A DNA stretch of 39,198 nucleotides from JAFGCL01 sp964423835 (GCA_964423835.1 CAYRGJ010000031.1:1-39198); one strand, 5' to 3'; positions 6,777 through 15,351 are shown, counted from the first letter of the stretch. Numbers and translations are program-made. The notes: generated by a model from the sequence alone, not told the origin.

Positions 6777-9011
6777 ATGGTTAAGAGAGATGGCTTGAGA
6801 CGACGCCCGCTGGCTGCGGCCGCGCTGGCCATGGCCCTGGGGCTGTTGGTCTCGCTGCTTCTGGCGGCACTGCCTGCCGCCTTTGATGGCGCCCCGGCGC
6901 AGGCCTACGAGGTCTCCGGGGCCACCTATGGGGCCGGGGCCAACCCCACCGGCAACCCCATCGGCGGCGGCCCGGGCTACAGCCACTACTATTCGGCGGC
7001 CGGCGCCACCATCGTGACCACCCAGTCCGGCCTGACCGATGCCCTGTCCAAGGCCACCTCGGGGAGCGTCATCTGGATACCGGACGGCACCACCATCACC
7101 ATCGCCGGCGCGTACGGGAAGGCACTGAAGGCGGGGGTCATACTGGCCTCCAACCGCGGCCAGAACGGGGCGGCGGGGGGCAAGATCAAGTGGACCTACA
7201 CCAGCGGCAGCGGCATGACCGCCCTGTTCACGCTGCAGCCCAACACCACCATCTCCGGGCTCACCCTGGAGGGCCCCATCGCCACCGCCAGCATGGACGG
7301 TGGCAGCGGCGGCTCCTGCATCGGCCTGCGCGGCGTGGACGGGGCCGCCGGCATCGAGATCGAGAACTGCGAGATATCCAAGTTCGCCTGGGCCGGCATG
7401 TACTTCAACGACGGCCACCTGACCGAGTCCACCCGCCACCACATTCACCACTGCTACATCCATAACTGCCAGCGGCACGGGCTGGGCTACGGGATCTCCG
7501 AGGAAGGCAGCTGCGCCTACCTGGCCGAGTGCAACATCTTCCGGGAGAACCGGCATCACATAATGGCCCAGGCCGGCTCGACCAACCCCAACAGCTACGA
7601 GGTGCGGTACAACATCTTCTACGAGGCCAAGTACGCCAACAACGGCAACGTGAACGGCAAGTGGTACTACTCCCACCAGGTCGACTGCCACGGCTGCAGC
7701 AGCTCCTCCGGCTGCTATGCCGGCAACGTCCTCAACATACATCACAACACGTTCCACGAGAATCCCGGCAAGCCCAACGTCTGCATCCGGGGCATCCCCA
7801 AGACCCTCTGCGAGGTCAGCTGGAACTGGACCGCCAAAAAGGGGGCCGACGCCGGCCAGAATCCGGACAGCGCCGCCTGGTCCCAGTGGGTCGGCAGCAG
7901 CACCTACCAGAGAATGTCAGTCCGCAACAACTCGTACGGCGGCGCCGCGCCTCCAGACGGGGGATCGAAGGTCACGATCACCGGCGGCTCGACGCAGGCC
8001 AACCTGCCACCGGCGGTGCCTTCCCGCCCCGAGGGGACCGCCACCGGCACGGCGACGAGGTCATACATGTACCGGACCGCCACCACGGACCCCAACGGTG
8101 ACCGGGTCTCATACACCTTCTACTGGTCTGACGGCAGCACCACCAGCACCGGCCTCATGGCCTCAGGCGCCACCGCCTATGTCAGCCACCAGTGGGCCAG
8201 GGCCGGCACCTACGCCCTGTATGTCCGGGCGACGGACACCGGGGGCGCCAGCTCCGGCTGGTCCACCCGTCTCGACGTGACCATCGCGCCCGCCCTGAGC
8301 ATCTCCCTCGGCGGCGGCCCGCCGGCCACGCCGTCCATCTCCACCGGCGCCGCGACTGCGGAGTCATCGGTGGCCGGAGACTACTCCGCCACCACCACCG
8401 ACCCTGAAGGCGATGTCCTGGAGTATGTCTTCGACTGGGGCGACGGCACCACCTCCAGCGTGACCGGGGTGCAGTCCGGGGCTGCCGCCTCCCTGGCGCA
8501 TGCCTGGAACCTTCCGGGCAACTACACGGTCACAGCCAGCGCCATCGACCCGGAGGGCGCCGTCTCCGGCCCCTCAGAGGGCCTCGCGGTGACCGTGGTC
8601 AGCCAGGGGCAGGCGGCACAACCGGAAGCCCCGGTGCCAGGCCCACAGCCCGATGCGGCACAGCCGGAAGCCCCAGTGCCGGCGGCACAGCAGGAAGCCC
8701 CAGTGCCGGCAGCACAGCCGGAGACGCCGGTGCCGTCCCCTGAAGCCCCAGATACGGGCACGGGGACCCCGGAGGCGTCCGCCGCCCCCGGCAACGACCA
8801 GTCCGCGGCGCCGGGCGCCCTGGACGATGGCGGCCCTGCGCCCGCCGTTCCTGAAGGCCCGGAGCACGAGGGCCTGCCGGCCCCGGCGGCGCCACCCGCC
8901 GGTCCCGGCGGATGGTCCATCGCCTTCGCGGCGGCCGCGGCCGTGGCCGCGGCCCTCCTGTCGGGCGCCATAGTCCTGCGGTTGAGAGAGCGCCGGCAGC
9001 CGCCGGCGTAG
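6777..9011 (+). CDS. Cell-surface beta-helix protein with two PKD domains and C-terminal anchor
   Basis: A 744-residue secreted protein starting at ATG 6777 with GGAGGTGA six bases upstream. Residues 1-42 are a long signal peptide ending APAQA. Residues about 90-400 are rich in short repeats of the type I-x-x-C-x-I (IENCEISKF, HHCYIHNCQ, AECNIFREN), typical of right-handed parallel beta-helix proteins, with several Cys and His residues. Two PKD-like domains follow, each with a TTDPxGDxxxYxFxW start and an H-x-W-x-x-x-G end (about 414-505 and 515-605). A Pro/Ala/Glu repeat linker (about 608-710) leads to a final hydrophobic helix and basic tail. Beta-helix domains often bind or cleave polysaccharide; no catalytic set is certain here. 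Likely displayed on the cell surface. Confidence 0.75.
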   Translation: MVKRDGLRRRPLAAAALAMALGLLVSLLLAALPAAFDGAPAQAYEVSGATYGAGANPTGNPIGGGPGYSHYYSAAGATIVTTQSGLTDALSKATSGSVIWIPDGTTITIAGAYGKALKAGVILASNRGQNGAAGGKIKWTYTSGSGMTALFTLQPNTTISGLTLEGPIATASMDGGSGGSCIGLRGVDGAAGIEIENCEISKFAWAGMYFNDGHLTESTRHHIHHCYIHNCQRHGLGYGISEEGSCAYLAECNIFRENRHHIMAQAGSTNPNSYEVRYNIFYEAKYANNGNVNGKWYYSHQVDCHGCSSSSGCYAGNVLNIHHNTFHENPGKPNVCIRGIPKTLCEVSWNWTAKKGADAGQNPDSAAWSQWVGSSTYQRMSVRNNSYGGAAPPDGGSKVTITGGSTQANLPPAVPSRPEGTATGTATRSYMYRTATTDPNGDRVSYTFYWSDGSTTSTGLMASGATAYVSHQWARAGTYALYVRATDTGGASSGWSTRLDVTIAPALSISLGGGPPATPSISTGAATAESSVAGDYSATTTDPEGDVLEYVFDWGDGTTSSVTGVQSGAAASLAHAWNLPGNYTVTASAIDPEGAVSGPSEGLAVTVVSQGQAAQPEAPVPGPQPDAAQPEAPVPAAQQEAPVPAAQPETPVPSPEAPDTGTGTPEASAAPGNDQSAAPGALDDGGPAPAVPEGPEHEGLPAPAAPPAGPGGWSIAFAAAAAVAAALLSGAIVLRLRERRQPPA
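8615..8735 (+). repeat. 27-bp in-frame tandem repeat coding for a PEAPVP linker
   Basis: Units begin near 8658, 8685 and 8712 at an exact 27-base period, with a more diverged copy near 8617. Each encodes a nine-residue unit of the form AQPEAPVPA. It forms the stalk between the PKD domains and the membrane anchor; copy number probably varies between strains. Confidence 0.75.
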
Positions 9012-9123
9012 CCGCAGTAGTGGGGCCTGGACCGGCGCGACCCCAGAGCCGTGCCGGGGTTGACAGGAGGCGGCGCCTGACACCAGAATACGGAGTCAGG
9101 TAGAGGACGAAGGGAGCAGCCAG

Positions 9124-9408
9124 TTGCTCTTCGGCAGACGGCTCAGTTTCGGCATCGTGGTCCTGGCGGCCCAGGTTCTGCTGCTGGCCATGTCGGTGGC
9201 GTGGGTGATCCAGCTGGTGCTGATCGCCATCAACGGCCAGATATGCTTCGAGGAAGGTAACCGGGCCGTACTCTACGTGGAGATCGCGGCGGTAGCCTTC
9301 ATCGGGCTCTTCGCCCTGGCGGTCTTCGTCATACAGTACCGACGGCTGGGCGAGAAGAGGGCCGGGGAAGACCGCCGGCGGGGCTCCGACCAGGGCCCGG
9401 ATCGCTAG
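9124..9408 (+). CDS. Small membrane protein, two transmembrane segments
   Basis: A 94-residue protein from a TTG start at 9124, with AAGGGAG about eight bases upstream. Two hydrophobic helices (IVVLAAQVLLLAMSVAWVIQLVLIAI and EIAAVAFIGLFALAVFVI) flank a short loop with one cysteine; the C-terminus is basic and hydrophilic, consistent with an inside location. Family not recognised. Its stop codon overlaps the stop of the convergent minus-strand gene (CTAG, 9405-9408). Confidence 0.6.
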   Translation: MLFGRRLSFGIVVLAAQVLLLAMSVAWVIQLVLIAINGQICFEEGNRAVLYVEIAAVAFIGLFALAVFVIQYRRLGEKRAGEDRRRGSDQGPDR

Positions 9409-9887
9409 CGGCCGGAGCGGCGCTCCCTGGCGCGCGCCAGGAATCCCATCACGGCGGCCACGGCCATGGATACCAGCATCACCGCCACCACCATCTCCGC
9501 CAGAGTCCACAGGATGTTGTACCAGGTCACGATCCCATGGTAGTCCACGTTGGGCCAGCGGTACTGCTTGAAGGGGTAGAGCCAGGGCATGAAGCCGAAG
9601 GCGTCCAGCAACCGGTGCACCAGGCCCCCGCCGAGAGAGAACCAGCCATAGGCCGGCTTCACAACGTAGAAGGCCGCGGCCACCGCCACCCACACCAGCA
9701 GCGTGTGGGCCACGAACCTCCCGTCGGAGATGACGCCCAGGACCCATAGCGGCTTGTCGATCAGGTCCGCCAGCATGAAGGAAAAGGCGGTCACTGCCGC
9801 CTCGGGGGACAGCACCCGTCCCCAGAAGGTCTTTGACTGGTATTCGCCCGACAGCCAGGTCCTGGCGCCGGTCCGGAGCCGCTCCAT
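9405..9887 (-). CDS. Integral membrane protein resembling YdjM-type (DUF457) metal-dependent hydrolases
   Basis: A 160-residue protein with about three membrane helices. DGRFVAHTLLVW and GGGLVHRLLDAFGFMPWLYP resemble the conserved His/Asp blocks of the YdjM/DUF457 family of membrane-bound metal-dependent hydrolases, in which histidines at the start of helices bind metal; the resemblance is by eye and the protein is on the short side. The ATG at 9887 lies only about three bases from the start predicted by a strong promoter (TTGACA-17-TAGACT), suggesting a leaderless message. The gene is separated from the upstream surface-protein gene by a hairpin. Confidence 0.5.
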   Translation of the reverse strand: MERLRTGARTWLSGEYQSKTFWGRVLSPEAAVTAFSFMLADLIDKPLWVLGVISDGRFVAHTLLVWVAVAAAFYVVKPAYGWFSLGGGLVHRLLDAFGFMPWLYPFKQYRWPNVDYHGIVTWYNILWTLAEMVVAVMLVSMAVAAVMGFLARARERRSGR

Positions 9888-9896
9888 GATGGCCTC

Positions 9897-9925
9897 AGTC
9901 TAGGCAAGGCCACCCCGCCTGTCAA
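9897..9925 (-). promoter_or_regulatory. Sigma70-type promoter, TTGACA-17-TAGACT
   Basis: On the minus strand TTGACA occupies 9925-9920 and TAGACT 9902-9897, with an ideal 17-base spacer. The predicted start near 9890 is almost at the ATG at 9887, leaving no room for a ribosome-binding site. Confidence 0.65.
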
Positions 9926-9952
9926 TCAAAAGAGCATTCCCGGCATATGAAG

Positions 9953-9978
9953 CAGGGCGGGCATTTCTGCCCGCCCTG
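9953..9978. terminator. GC hairpin after the fibronectin-like surface gene (no U-tract)
   Basis: A perfect 11-bp stem (CAGGGCGGGCA with its complement) and a four-base loop lie 22 bases past the stop of the minus-strand gene ending at 10001. There is no run of T on either side, so it may be an RNA 3'-end stabiliser rather than a classical intrinsic terminator. Confidence 0.5.
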
Positions 9979-10000
9979 GTGGCTTCTGTCAGGCCCGATG

Positions 10001-12265
10001 CTACTCCGGCCTGGGCGCCCGTCCCCTCATGAGAAGAAGGCCCGCCCCGCCGCCCACTACGCCCACGGCGGCCAGGCCGATGAGGACCCAGGCCCAAACC
10101 GGCATGCCCCCGGAGCTGGTCTTGGTTTCCAGGGTCATGTCCGGGGATATGGTCTCATTGCTGGCGGCATCCCGGGACACGACCCGGTAGTGATAGGTCT
10201 TGCCGGCCTCCAGCCCCTTCAGCTCAACGCTGTGGCTGGTGACCAGGCTGGTGTCTTCGGCCGTGGTCTGCCCGTACTCGTTGGTCAGCCCGTACTCCAC
10301 CTGGCTGGTGGCGGCCTCATCGGTGGTCCACTCGATGGTGGCCGAAGAGGTGGTCTGGCCGGAGGCGGCCACTGAGGACACCACCGGGCCCTCGCGGTCC
10401 ACCGCGGTGGTGGTGAAGCTGACCTCGGCGCCGTAGACCGGCGCGCCGTAGCCGTCCGCCTTGGCCCTGAAGTAGTAGGTGGTGCCGTCGCTGAGGCTGG
10501 TCAGGCTGGCAGTGTAGCTGCCGGCCGCCGTCAGCGTCTGCACGTCCTGGAGCTCAGCCCATATTCCGCCGGCCACCCTCCACTCGAAGGAGACGTTGAC
10601 GCTGGCCTCAGTGCCCAGCGATGTCAGGTTCCCCTTCAGGGTAGCTGAATTGGCGCCCACCGCAGTGGCGTTGTCCGTGGTCACCGCGGGGGCCGTCCCC
10701 AGGGTGGTGAAGGCGCGGTCGGCGCCATAGGCCGGTGTGCCGTCACCGACGGCGACAGCCCGGAAGTGATAGGCGGTGTCAGGGGTCAGGCCCGTCAGGG
10801 CGGCGCTGAACGGCCCGGTGGCGTTTTCGGAGACCCCCACGGTGGTGGCGCCATAATCTGTCGTGGCGCCCCACTCGAATGATACCGTGATGTTCTCCGC
10901 CGTCCCCAGGGCGGTCAGGCTGCCGTTGAGTGTGGCCGAGGTGGTGGTCACGTCGCTCTCCGGGTCGGTGGTCACCGCCGGCAACCCCACGGCGGTGGTG
11001 GTGAAGGTGGCATCCTCGCCATACACCGTCAGGCCGTCCCCTGAGGCCACGGCCCGGTAGTGATAGGTGGTGTTCGCGCTCAGGCCCGTCAGGCTGGCAT
11101 TGAAGGCCCCGGGCAGGGTCAGCAGGTCCGCCGGGGTGGTGCCGCCGCCGGCGTAGACGTTGTCCGTCCCCCACTGGAAGGACACGCTGACGTTTTCGGA
11201 CCCGCCCAGGGAGGTCAGGCTCCCGTTGAGGATGGCCCCGGTGAGGGTCACCGAGTTGGCCTCATCAGTGGTTACCGCCCTCTTGGGCAGCATCCGGAAG
11301 TTGCAGCCCGCGGTCTGGTTCTCACTGGTCACGGTGACCCAGTCCGCCACCGTCCAGTAGGGAGCCGGATCGGCCGGCTCGGCCGCCAGGTTGTGGCCAT
11401 CCCACCACTGCGGCACCTTCCCTGGCGCGGTGGCCACGATGCGATACTGGCCGGGGCTCCCCAGGTTGATGAAATAGGTCCCGTTCTCGCTGGAGGAATC
11501 CCCGTAGCCCGCCACCCCGCCGACACTGTCGTAGGCGGTTACCCTCGCGCCCACCAGTGGCGTCACGTTGTCGTCCCCAAACACCTGGCCGGCGATGGAC
11601 TCGGAGACGCCCAGGGAGAAGTCGATGCCGGTGGTATCGTTGTCCGCCGTCAGCACCACCGGGTCGGCTGCCGCGAAGGAGAGCTGGTTATTGTAGTACT
11701 CCTTGGCGTATCCGGGGGCGTTGGCCCAGACCTTGTAGGTCCCCGGAGCCACGGTGATGCTGAAACTGCCATTGTCGGTGGAGTAAGCCCGGCCCCGGAA
11801 CGCTTCGGTCACGTTATCGTCCACCTCGACCCAGGCGTGGCTGATGGGGTTCGTGGCGTTGTCGTAGATGTACCCCTTGATGGCCTTGCCCGGCGTCAGG
11901 TAGAAGTCCTTGCCCACGGTGGCGTCGCCGCCGTCAACCACCACCACGGTGGCCCCGGAGGGGCTGGTGGCGTTGTCATAGTACTCGCGGTAGTACCCTT
12001 CTTCCTCTGCCATCAGGTAGTAGTTGCCGTCATCCAGGCCGACCACGCTGTAGCCGCCGGTACCGCTGTTGTCCTGGCCCACATAGGTGAAGCTCGAGTC
12101 GTAGACCGTCACAGTGACACCCATAAGCTCAGTGGCGGTGCCATCGATGTAGACGTAGCCGCTGATAGACCCCGTCCCCGCCGCCAATGCCGCCCCGCCG
12201 CCCATCCCGGCCAGCGCCATCAAGACCAGCGCCACCGCAAAAACCACCCTCAGACAATTGCGCAC
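10001..12265 (-). CDS. Anchored surface protein with carboxypeptidase-regulatory-like and fibronectin-like repeats
   Basis: About 754 residues. I start at GTG 12265 because GGAGGT lies six bases upstream and the protein then begins directly with a signal peptide (MRNCLRVVFAVALVLMALAG, cut near ALAAG). Three carboxypeptidase-regulatory-like beta-sandwiches follow (ISGYVYIDG, IKGYIYDNA, IAGQVFGDD mark their starts; about residues 22-320). Then come three repeats beginning VTTD and carrying SATLNG or SATLKG with TYxYRA-type ends, then a fibronectin III-like domain. The C-terminus, PVWAWVLIGLAAVGVVGGG plus a basic tail, is a membrane anchor. No enzyme motif is seen; the role is probably adhesion or matrix binding. 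Asn-x-Thr/Ser sequons are unusually frequent. A TTGACA-17-TACTAA promoter lies upstream. Confidence 0.8.
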   Translation of the reverse strand: MRNCLRVVFAVALVLMALAGMGGGAALAAGTGSISGYVYIDGTATELMGVTVTVYDSSFTYVGQDNSGTGGYSVVGLDDGNYYLMAEEEGYYREYYDNATSPSGATVVVVDGGDATVGKDFYLTPGKAIKGYIYDNATNPISHAWVEVDDNVTEAFRGRAYSTDNGSFSITVAPGTYKVWANAPGYAKEYYNNQLSFAAADPVVLTADNDTTGIDFSLGVSESIAGQVFGDDNVTPLVGARVTAYDSVGGVAGYGDSSSENGTYFINLGSPGQYRIVATAPGKVPQWWDGHNLAAEPADPAPYWTVADWVTVTSENQTAGCNFRMLPKRAVTTDEANSVTLTGAILNGSLTSLGGSENVSVSFQWGTDNVYAGGGTTPADLLTLPGAFNASLTGLSANTTYHYRAVASGDGLTVYGEDATFTTTAVGLPAVTTDPESDVTTTSATLNGSLTALGTAENITVSFEWGATTDYGATTVGVSENATGPFSAALTGLTPDTAYHFRAVAVGDGTPAYGADRAFTTLGTAPAVTTDNATAVGANSATLKGNLTSLGTEASVNVSFEWRVAGGIWAELQDVQTLTAAGSYTASLTSLSDGTTYYFRAKADGYGAPVYGAEVSFTTTAVDREGPVVSSVAASGQTTSSATIEWTTDEAATSQVEYGLTNEYGQTTAEDTSLVTSHSVELKGLEAGKTYHYRVVSRDAASNETISPDMTLETKTSSGGMPVWAWVLIGLAAVGVVGGGAGLLLMRGRAPRPE

Positions 12266-12310
12266 CTGCTCACCTCCGTCTCGTATTTTGAGCACCCGGC
12301 CAACTTTGGG

Positions 12311-12339
12311 TTAGTAGCATACCACAGTTTCTTTGTCAA
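12311..12339 (-). promoter_or_regulatory. Sigma70-type promoter, TTGACA-17-TACTAA
   Basis: On the minus strand TTGACA is at 12339-12334 and TACTAA at 12316-12311, spacer 17. The predicted start near 12304 gives a leader of about 39 bases containing the GGAGGT that serves GTG 12265. Confidence 0.65.
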
Positions 12340-12360
12340 GGGAATAGGCTCAAATACCTA

Positions 12361-12560
12361 AAGTCCGAGTGCACAGAGTGCCATGCCTGGCAGCCGGGCG
12401 AAGGGAACAAGAGGACCGGAGCGACTAATGGGATAACTGGAGCCAAGCAGCAGATAGAGAAACACCGATAGCGCAGACCGGGGCGTTGAACCGCTGCCTG
12501 TATGTGGTCACTTGGGCAACGGGGAGCGAATAGTGAAACCGACCTCGAGGGTCGGTTTTT
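12361..12560 (+). other. Unassigned intergenic segment, possible structured RNA or element remnant
   Basis: About 200 bases between divergent gene boundaries, with no convincing gene, ending in a clear intrinsic terminator at 12536-12560. Its composition is less GC-rich and purine-rich compared with neighbours. Fragments such as AAAGTCCGAG and AGATAGAGAAACACCGAT recall conserved core blocks of structured RNAs, but no known RNA is complete here. A possible plus-strand promoter (TTGTCA near 12333) overlaps the minus-strand one. It could equally be a remnant of a mobile element. Confidence 0.25.
12536..12560 (+). terminator. Intrinsic terminator with U-tract
   Basis: A 9-bp stem, AAACCGACC paired with GGTCGGTTT, a five-base loop and then TTTTT followed by CGTCTTT. 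It reads best on the plus strand, where no annotated gene precedes it, implying an unannotated plus-strand transcript. Confidence 0.65.
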
Positions 12561-12608
12561 CGTCTTTCCGGGAGAGTTTTGTCACCTCTGCAAGCCTCTC
12601 CTGAATGG

Positions 12609-12690
12609 GTTGGCCGGCCAGTCAGTCTCACTCTGGGGGGTGTGAGCCATCCCGCACCGGGGCTCACCTGAGACTGACCGGCCGGCCAAC
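12609..12690. repeat. Long inverted repeat, 22-bp arms with one mismatch
   Basis: Arms at 12609-12630 and 12669-12690 match over 22 bases with one A/G difference (a G-U pair in RNA). A second nested stem, GTGAGCC (12642-12648) with GGCTCAC (12661-12667), extends the structure. It lies about 85 bases past the stop of the minus-strand gene ending at 12776 and may serve as its 3' end, or be a small palindromic repeat element. The remaining bases from 12691 to 12775 show nothing recognisable. Confidence 0.7.
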
Positions 12691-12775
12691 TCGCTTTCTG
12701 CGGCAGGTTCGCCATCAGCATCCGCAGCCCCATGGCCTTCAGCTGCATCGACCATGGTTTCAGGTTGGGCGCCGG

Positions 12776-14194
12776 TCAGCGGGCCAGGTTCCTGATGGCC
12801 CGCGCGGCGCGCTCAACGCCGGGGAAGACCGGCACCCGGGCCAGCCGGAACGCCTCTTCTATCTCACGGCGGCGGGCGCGGGCGGGGCCGTCGGGCAGCA
12901 CCAGCACCAGGGGCTTGCCACCCTCCCGGCTGAAGTCCAGGAAAACGCGGTTGACCGCCTCGGTGACCTCCCGGGGATAGGCATCCAGCAGGAGGCCGCA
13001 GCTTTCGTAGACCATGACGATGTCGATCTGCGGCTCGTCCGCCAGGAGCTGCAGCGCCTGCCTCACCACCGGCGCCACGGACTGGCGCTGGCTCATGTCC
13101 ACCGGGTTGGTCAGCACGCTCCCCACCTGCCCCACGCAGTCCTCCAGGGCGGCCACGGTCTGCCGCCGCAGCGGCGGCACCTCCATACCGTGAGCGGTGC
13201 AGAGGTCGGAGATCAGCACGGATTCACCGCCACCCCCATCCGTCAGCCCGCACATGGCCCCCAGCCGGCACGGCCGCCGCCGGCCGAACCGGTCCAGCAG
13301 AAGCAGTGTGTCGCACATCTCCTCCAGGCCGTGGACCTCGATGGCCCCCGCCTGCCGCAGGGCGCCGGTCCACATCGCCGCAGAGGCGGCCAGGGCGCCC
13401 GTGTGCGAGAGGATGGCCCTCTCGCCGGCCGGGCTGCTGCCGCCCTTCCATACCACCACCGGCCAGGCCGGTGTCACGCGCCGCAGGGCGGCCAGCAGGC
13501 GCCGGGCGTCGCGCGGCCCCTCCAGGTAGAGGCCGATGGTCCGTATCTCATCATCCTGCGCCAGGTGCTCCAGGAAGTCACCCGCGCCCAGGTCGGCGGC
13601 GTTGCCGATGCTGGCGCCCTGGCCGAAGCCCAGGCCCTCCACCAGGCCGTACTCCAGTATCTTGCCCATGATGCCCCCGCTCTGCACCACCAGCCCCACC
13701 GAACCCAGGGGAGGCCGGATGTTGAAAGGCCCGTAGGGAATGCCGGCCGCCGGGTTGTACACCCCGAAGCAGTTGGGCCCGATGATGCGGAAGCCCCCCT
13801 CGCGGGCGAGGCGGACCATCTCCTCCTCCACCCGGCCCCACTCCGGGTCCCCCGACTCCGAGAAGCCCGCGGTGTAGAACTGCACGCACTTGACCTGCTT
13901 CTGGGCGCACTGGCGCAGCAGGTCCAGGATTGAGGCCCGGGGAATGCACGAGATCACCAGGTCCACCGGCCCGGGGATGGCGGTCAGGCTCGGCCATATA
14001 CGGTGTCCCCGAAAGCGCCCTCCCCTGGTGTTCACCGCCCAGAGACGGCCCTTGAATCCACCGGCCAGGATGCTGGCGAACCACAGCCCGGGCACCCGCG
14101 CCTCGCCCGAGCGCGTGTCATCAGAGACGCCCACCACGGCGATCGATCGGGGGAAGAAGATCGGCCACAGTCCCTGAAGCGTGCGTCTGTTCAC
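12776..14194 (-). CDS. NDP-forming acyl-CoA synthetase, alpha-type subunit (CoA-binding plus ligase-CoA domains)
   Basis: A 472-residue protein. FFPRSIAVVGVSDD opens a CoA-binding Rossmann domain; GFRIIGPNCFGVYNP, VVQSGGIMG and ILSHTGALA are hallmark blocks of ADP-forming acetyl-CoA synthetase and succinyl-CoA ligase alpha subunits. The histidine in SHTGALA aligns with the residue phosphorylated in that family. The ATP-grasp (beta) part needed for full activity is absent and not nearby. The family interconverts acyl-CoA and acid with ATP or GTP. It begins at GTG 14194, ten bases after the protease stop, so both are probably one transcript. A paralogue of the same size lies at 17242-18663. Confidence 0.82.
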   Translation of the reverse strand: MNRRTLQGLWPIFFPRSIAVVGVSDDTRSGEARVPGLWFASILAGGFKGRLWAVNTRGGRFRGHRIWPSLTAIPGPVDLVISCIPRASILDLLRQCAQKQVKCVQFYTAGFSESGDPEWGRVEEEMVRLAREGGFRIIGPNCFGVYNPAAGIPYGPFNIRPPLGSVGLVVQSGGIMGKILEYGLVEGLGFGQGASIGNAADLGAGDFLEHLAQDDEIRTIGLYLEGPRDARRLLAALRRVTPAWPVVVWKGGSSPAGERAILSHTGALAASAAMWTGALRQAGAIEVHGLEEMCDTLLLLDRFGRRRPCRLGAMCGLTDGGGGESVLISDLCTAHGMEVPPLRRQTVAALEDCVGQVGSVLTNPVDMSQRQSVAPVVRQALQLLADEPQIDIVMVYESCGLLLDAYPREVTEAVNRVFLDFSREGGKPLVLVLPDGPARARRREIEEAFRLARVPVFPGVERAARAIRNLAR

Positions 14195-14204
14195 CTGGGG
14201 CCTG

Positions 14205-15326
14205 CTACGAGGACGGCCTCTGGGCCAGAGTCAGGCCGGCAGTCAGGGTGCGGCTGCCGCGTACATAGGTGACGGTCACGATGTCGCCGGGAACGTGGCT
14301 GCGGATGGCCGCCCGCAGCTGGTCGCTGCTCCTCATCTCCGCGCCGCCGAACTCGATGACCACATCGTCCTGCTTCAGGCCGGCGTCATCCGCCGGGCTG
14401 TCGGCGATCACCTCCACGATGAGGGCGCCGTGGTCGATCTGCAGCCCGTACTCGGCCTGTATGGCCGGGGTCACCGTCAGCATCTTCACCCCGAGCCAGG
14501 CCCAGGAGACGGACCCGGTCCGGATAAGGGAGTTGACCACGGGGATGACAGTATCAGTGCTGATGGCGAATCCGATGTTCTGATAAGCCGCGGCGATGGC
14601 CGTGTTTATGCCCACCACCTGGCCAGCCATGTTGACCAGGGGGCCGCCGCTGTTGCCGGGGTTGATGGCGGCATCCGTCTGAATGAGGTCATCCAGGACC
14701 GTGCCTCCCGACTCTTCGATGGAGCGTCCCAGGAAGCTGACCACTCCGCTGGTCCAGGTGGGGCCTTCCGGCAGCGCCAGCGCATTCCCCACCGCCACCA
14801 CGTCCTGCAGCAGGTCCAGCCGGCTCAGCGACTCGCTGAGGAAATACGCATGGGGCAGCTCCTGGCCGGGCTCGATGGCCACCACCGCCAGGTCCGTGTC
14901 CACGTCCATCACCCAGGTCACGGCGTCATAGCTGCGCCCATCGTACATGGCTACGGTCAGGCTTTCGGCCTCCTCCACCACGTGGGCATTGGTGACGATG
15001 TAGCCCCGGGGATCGATGATCACCCCGCTCCCGGCCCCCCTCTCCGGGACCGCCCGGAAGAAGCGGTCATAGGTGGTCTTCTCGCTGACGATGGACACCA
15101 CCGTCGGCGCCAGCACCGCCACCAGGTTGTCAGTGTCCAGCGGGGGCCCGGCCACGTCCTGCACATAGACCGGTTGCCAGCCGGGGTCGATGGGGTCGGT
15201 GGAGGCGTGGCTCTCCTTGGTCCCGCGGAAGAACTCATCGAAATCGAGAGAGGCGCAGCCGCTGACCGGCATGGCCAGGGCCAGGATGATCAGCAGCGCG
15301 GTAACGACGTACCTGGTGCTCTTCAC
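14205..15326 (-). CDS. HtrA/DegP-type serine protease lipoprotein with one PDZ domain
   Basis: A 373-residue envelope protease. The signal peptide ends in the lipobox VSGC (C24), so the mature protein is probably lipid-anchored outside the membrane. The trypsin-like domain carries H115 (TNAHVV), D145 (DTDLAV) and S226 (GNSGGPL). A single PDZ domain covers about residues 275-365 (LGVKMLTVTP through GDIVTVTYVRG). Such proteases degrade or refold damaged envelope proteins. It starts at GTG 15326 with GGGAG upstream and an extended -10 promoter at 15343-15351. It is followed after ten bases by the acyl-CoA synthetase subunit, an unusual partner. Confidence 0.88.
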   Translation of the reverse strand: MKSTRYVVTALLIILALAMPVSGCASLDFDEFFRGTKESHASTDPIDPGWQPVYVQDVAGPPLDTDNLVAVLAPTVVSIVSEKTTYDRFFRAVPERGAGSGVIIDPRGYIVTNAHVVEEAESLTVAMYDGRSYDAVTWVMDVDTDLAVVAIEPGQELPHAYFLSESLSRLDLLQDVVAVGNALALPEGPTWTSGVVSFLGRSIEESGGTVLDDLIQTDAAINPGNSGGPLVNMAGQVVGINTAIAAAYQNIGFAISTDTVIPVVNSLIRTGSVSWAWLGVKMLTVTPAIQAEYGLQIDHGALIVEVIADSPADDAGLKQDDVVIEFGGAEMRSSDQLRAAIRSHVPGDIVTVTYVRGSRTLTAGLTLAQRPSS

Positions 15327-15342
15327 GACAGCTCCCAGACGA

Positions 15343-15351
15343 ATTATACCA
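15343..15351 (-). promoter_or_regulatory. Extended -10 promoter (TGGTATAAT) for the HtrA gene
   Basis: On the minus strand a perfect TATAAT at 15348-15343 is preceded by TGG. No good -35 box is seen. The predicted start near 15336 gives a leader of about ten bases before GTG 15326. Confidence 0.55.

Noticed and set aside
12361..12560. RNase P RNA
   Set aside because: Two short segments resemble its core, but the conserved 3' part (ACAGAA and GGCTTA blocks) is missing and the length is about half.
12425..12748. 107-residue minus-strand frame over the intergenic hairpin
   Set aside because: It runs through the terminator and the long inverted repeat and has no ribosome site; composition is not protein-like.
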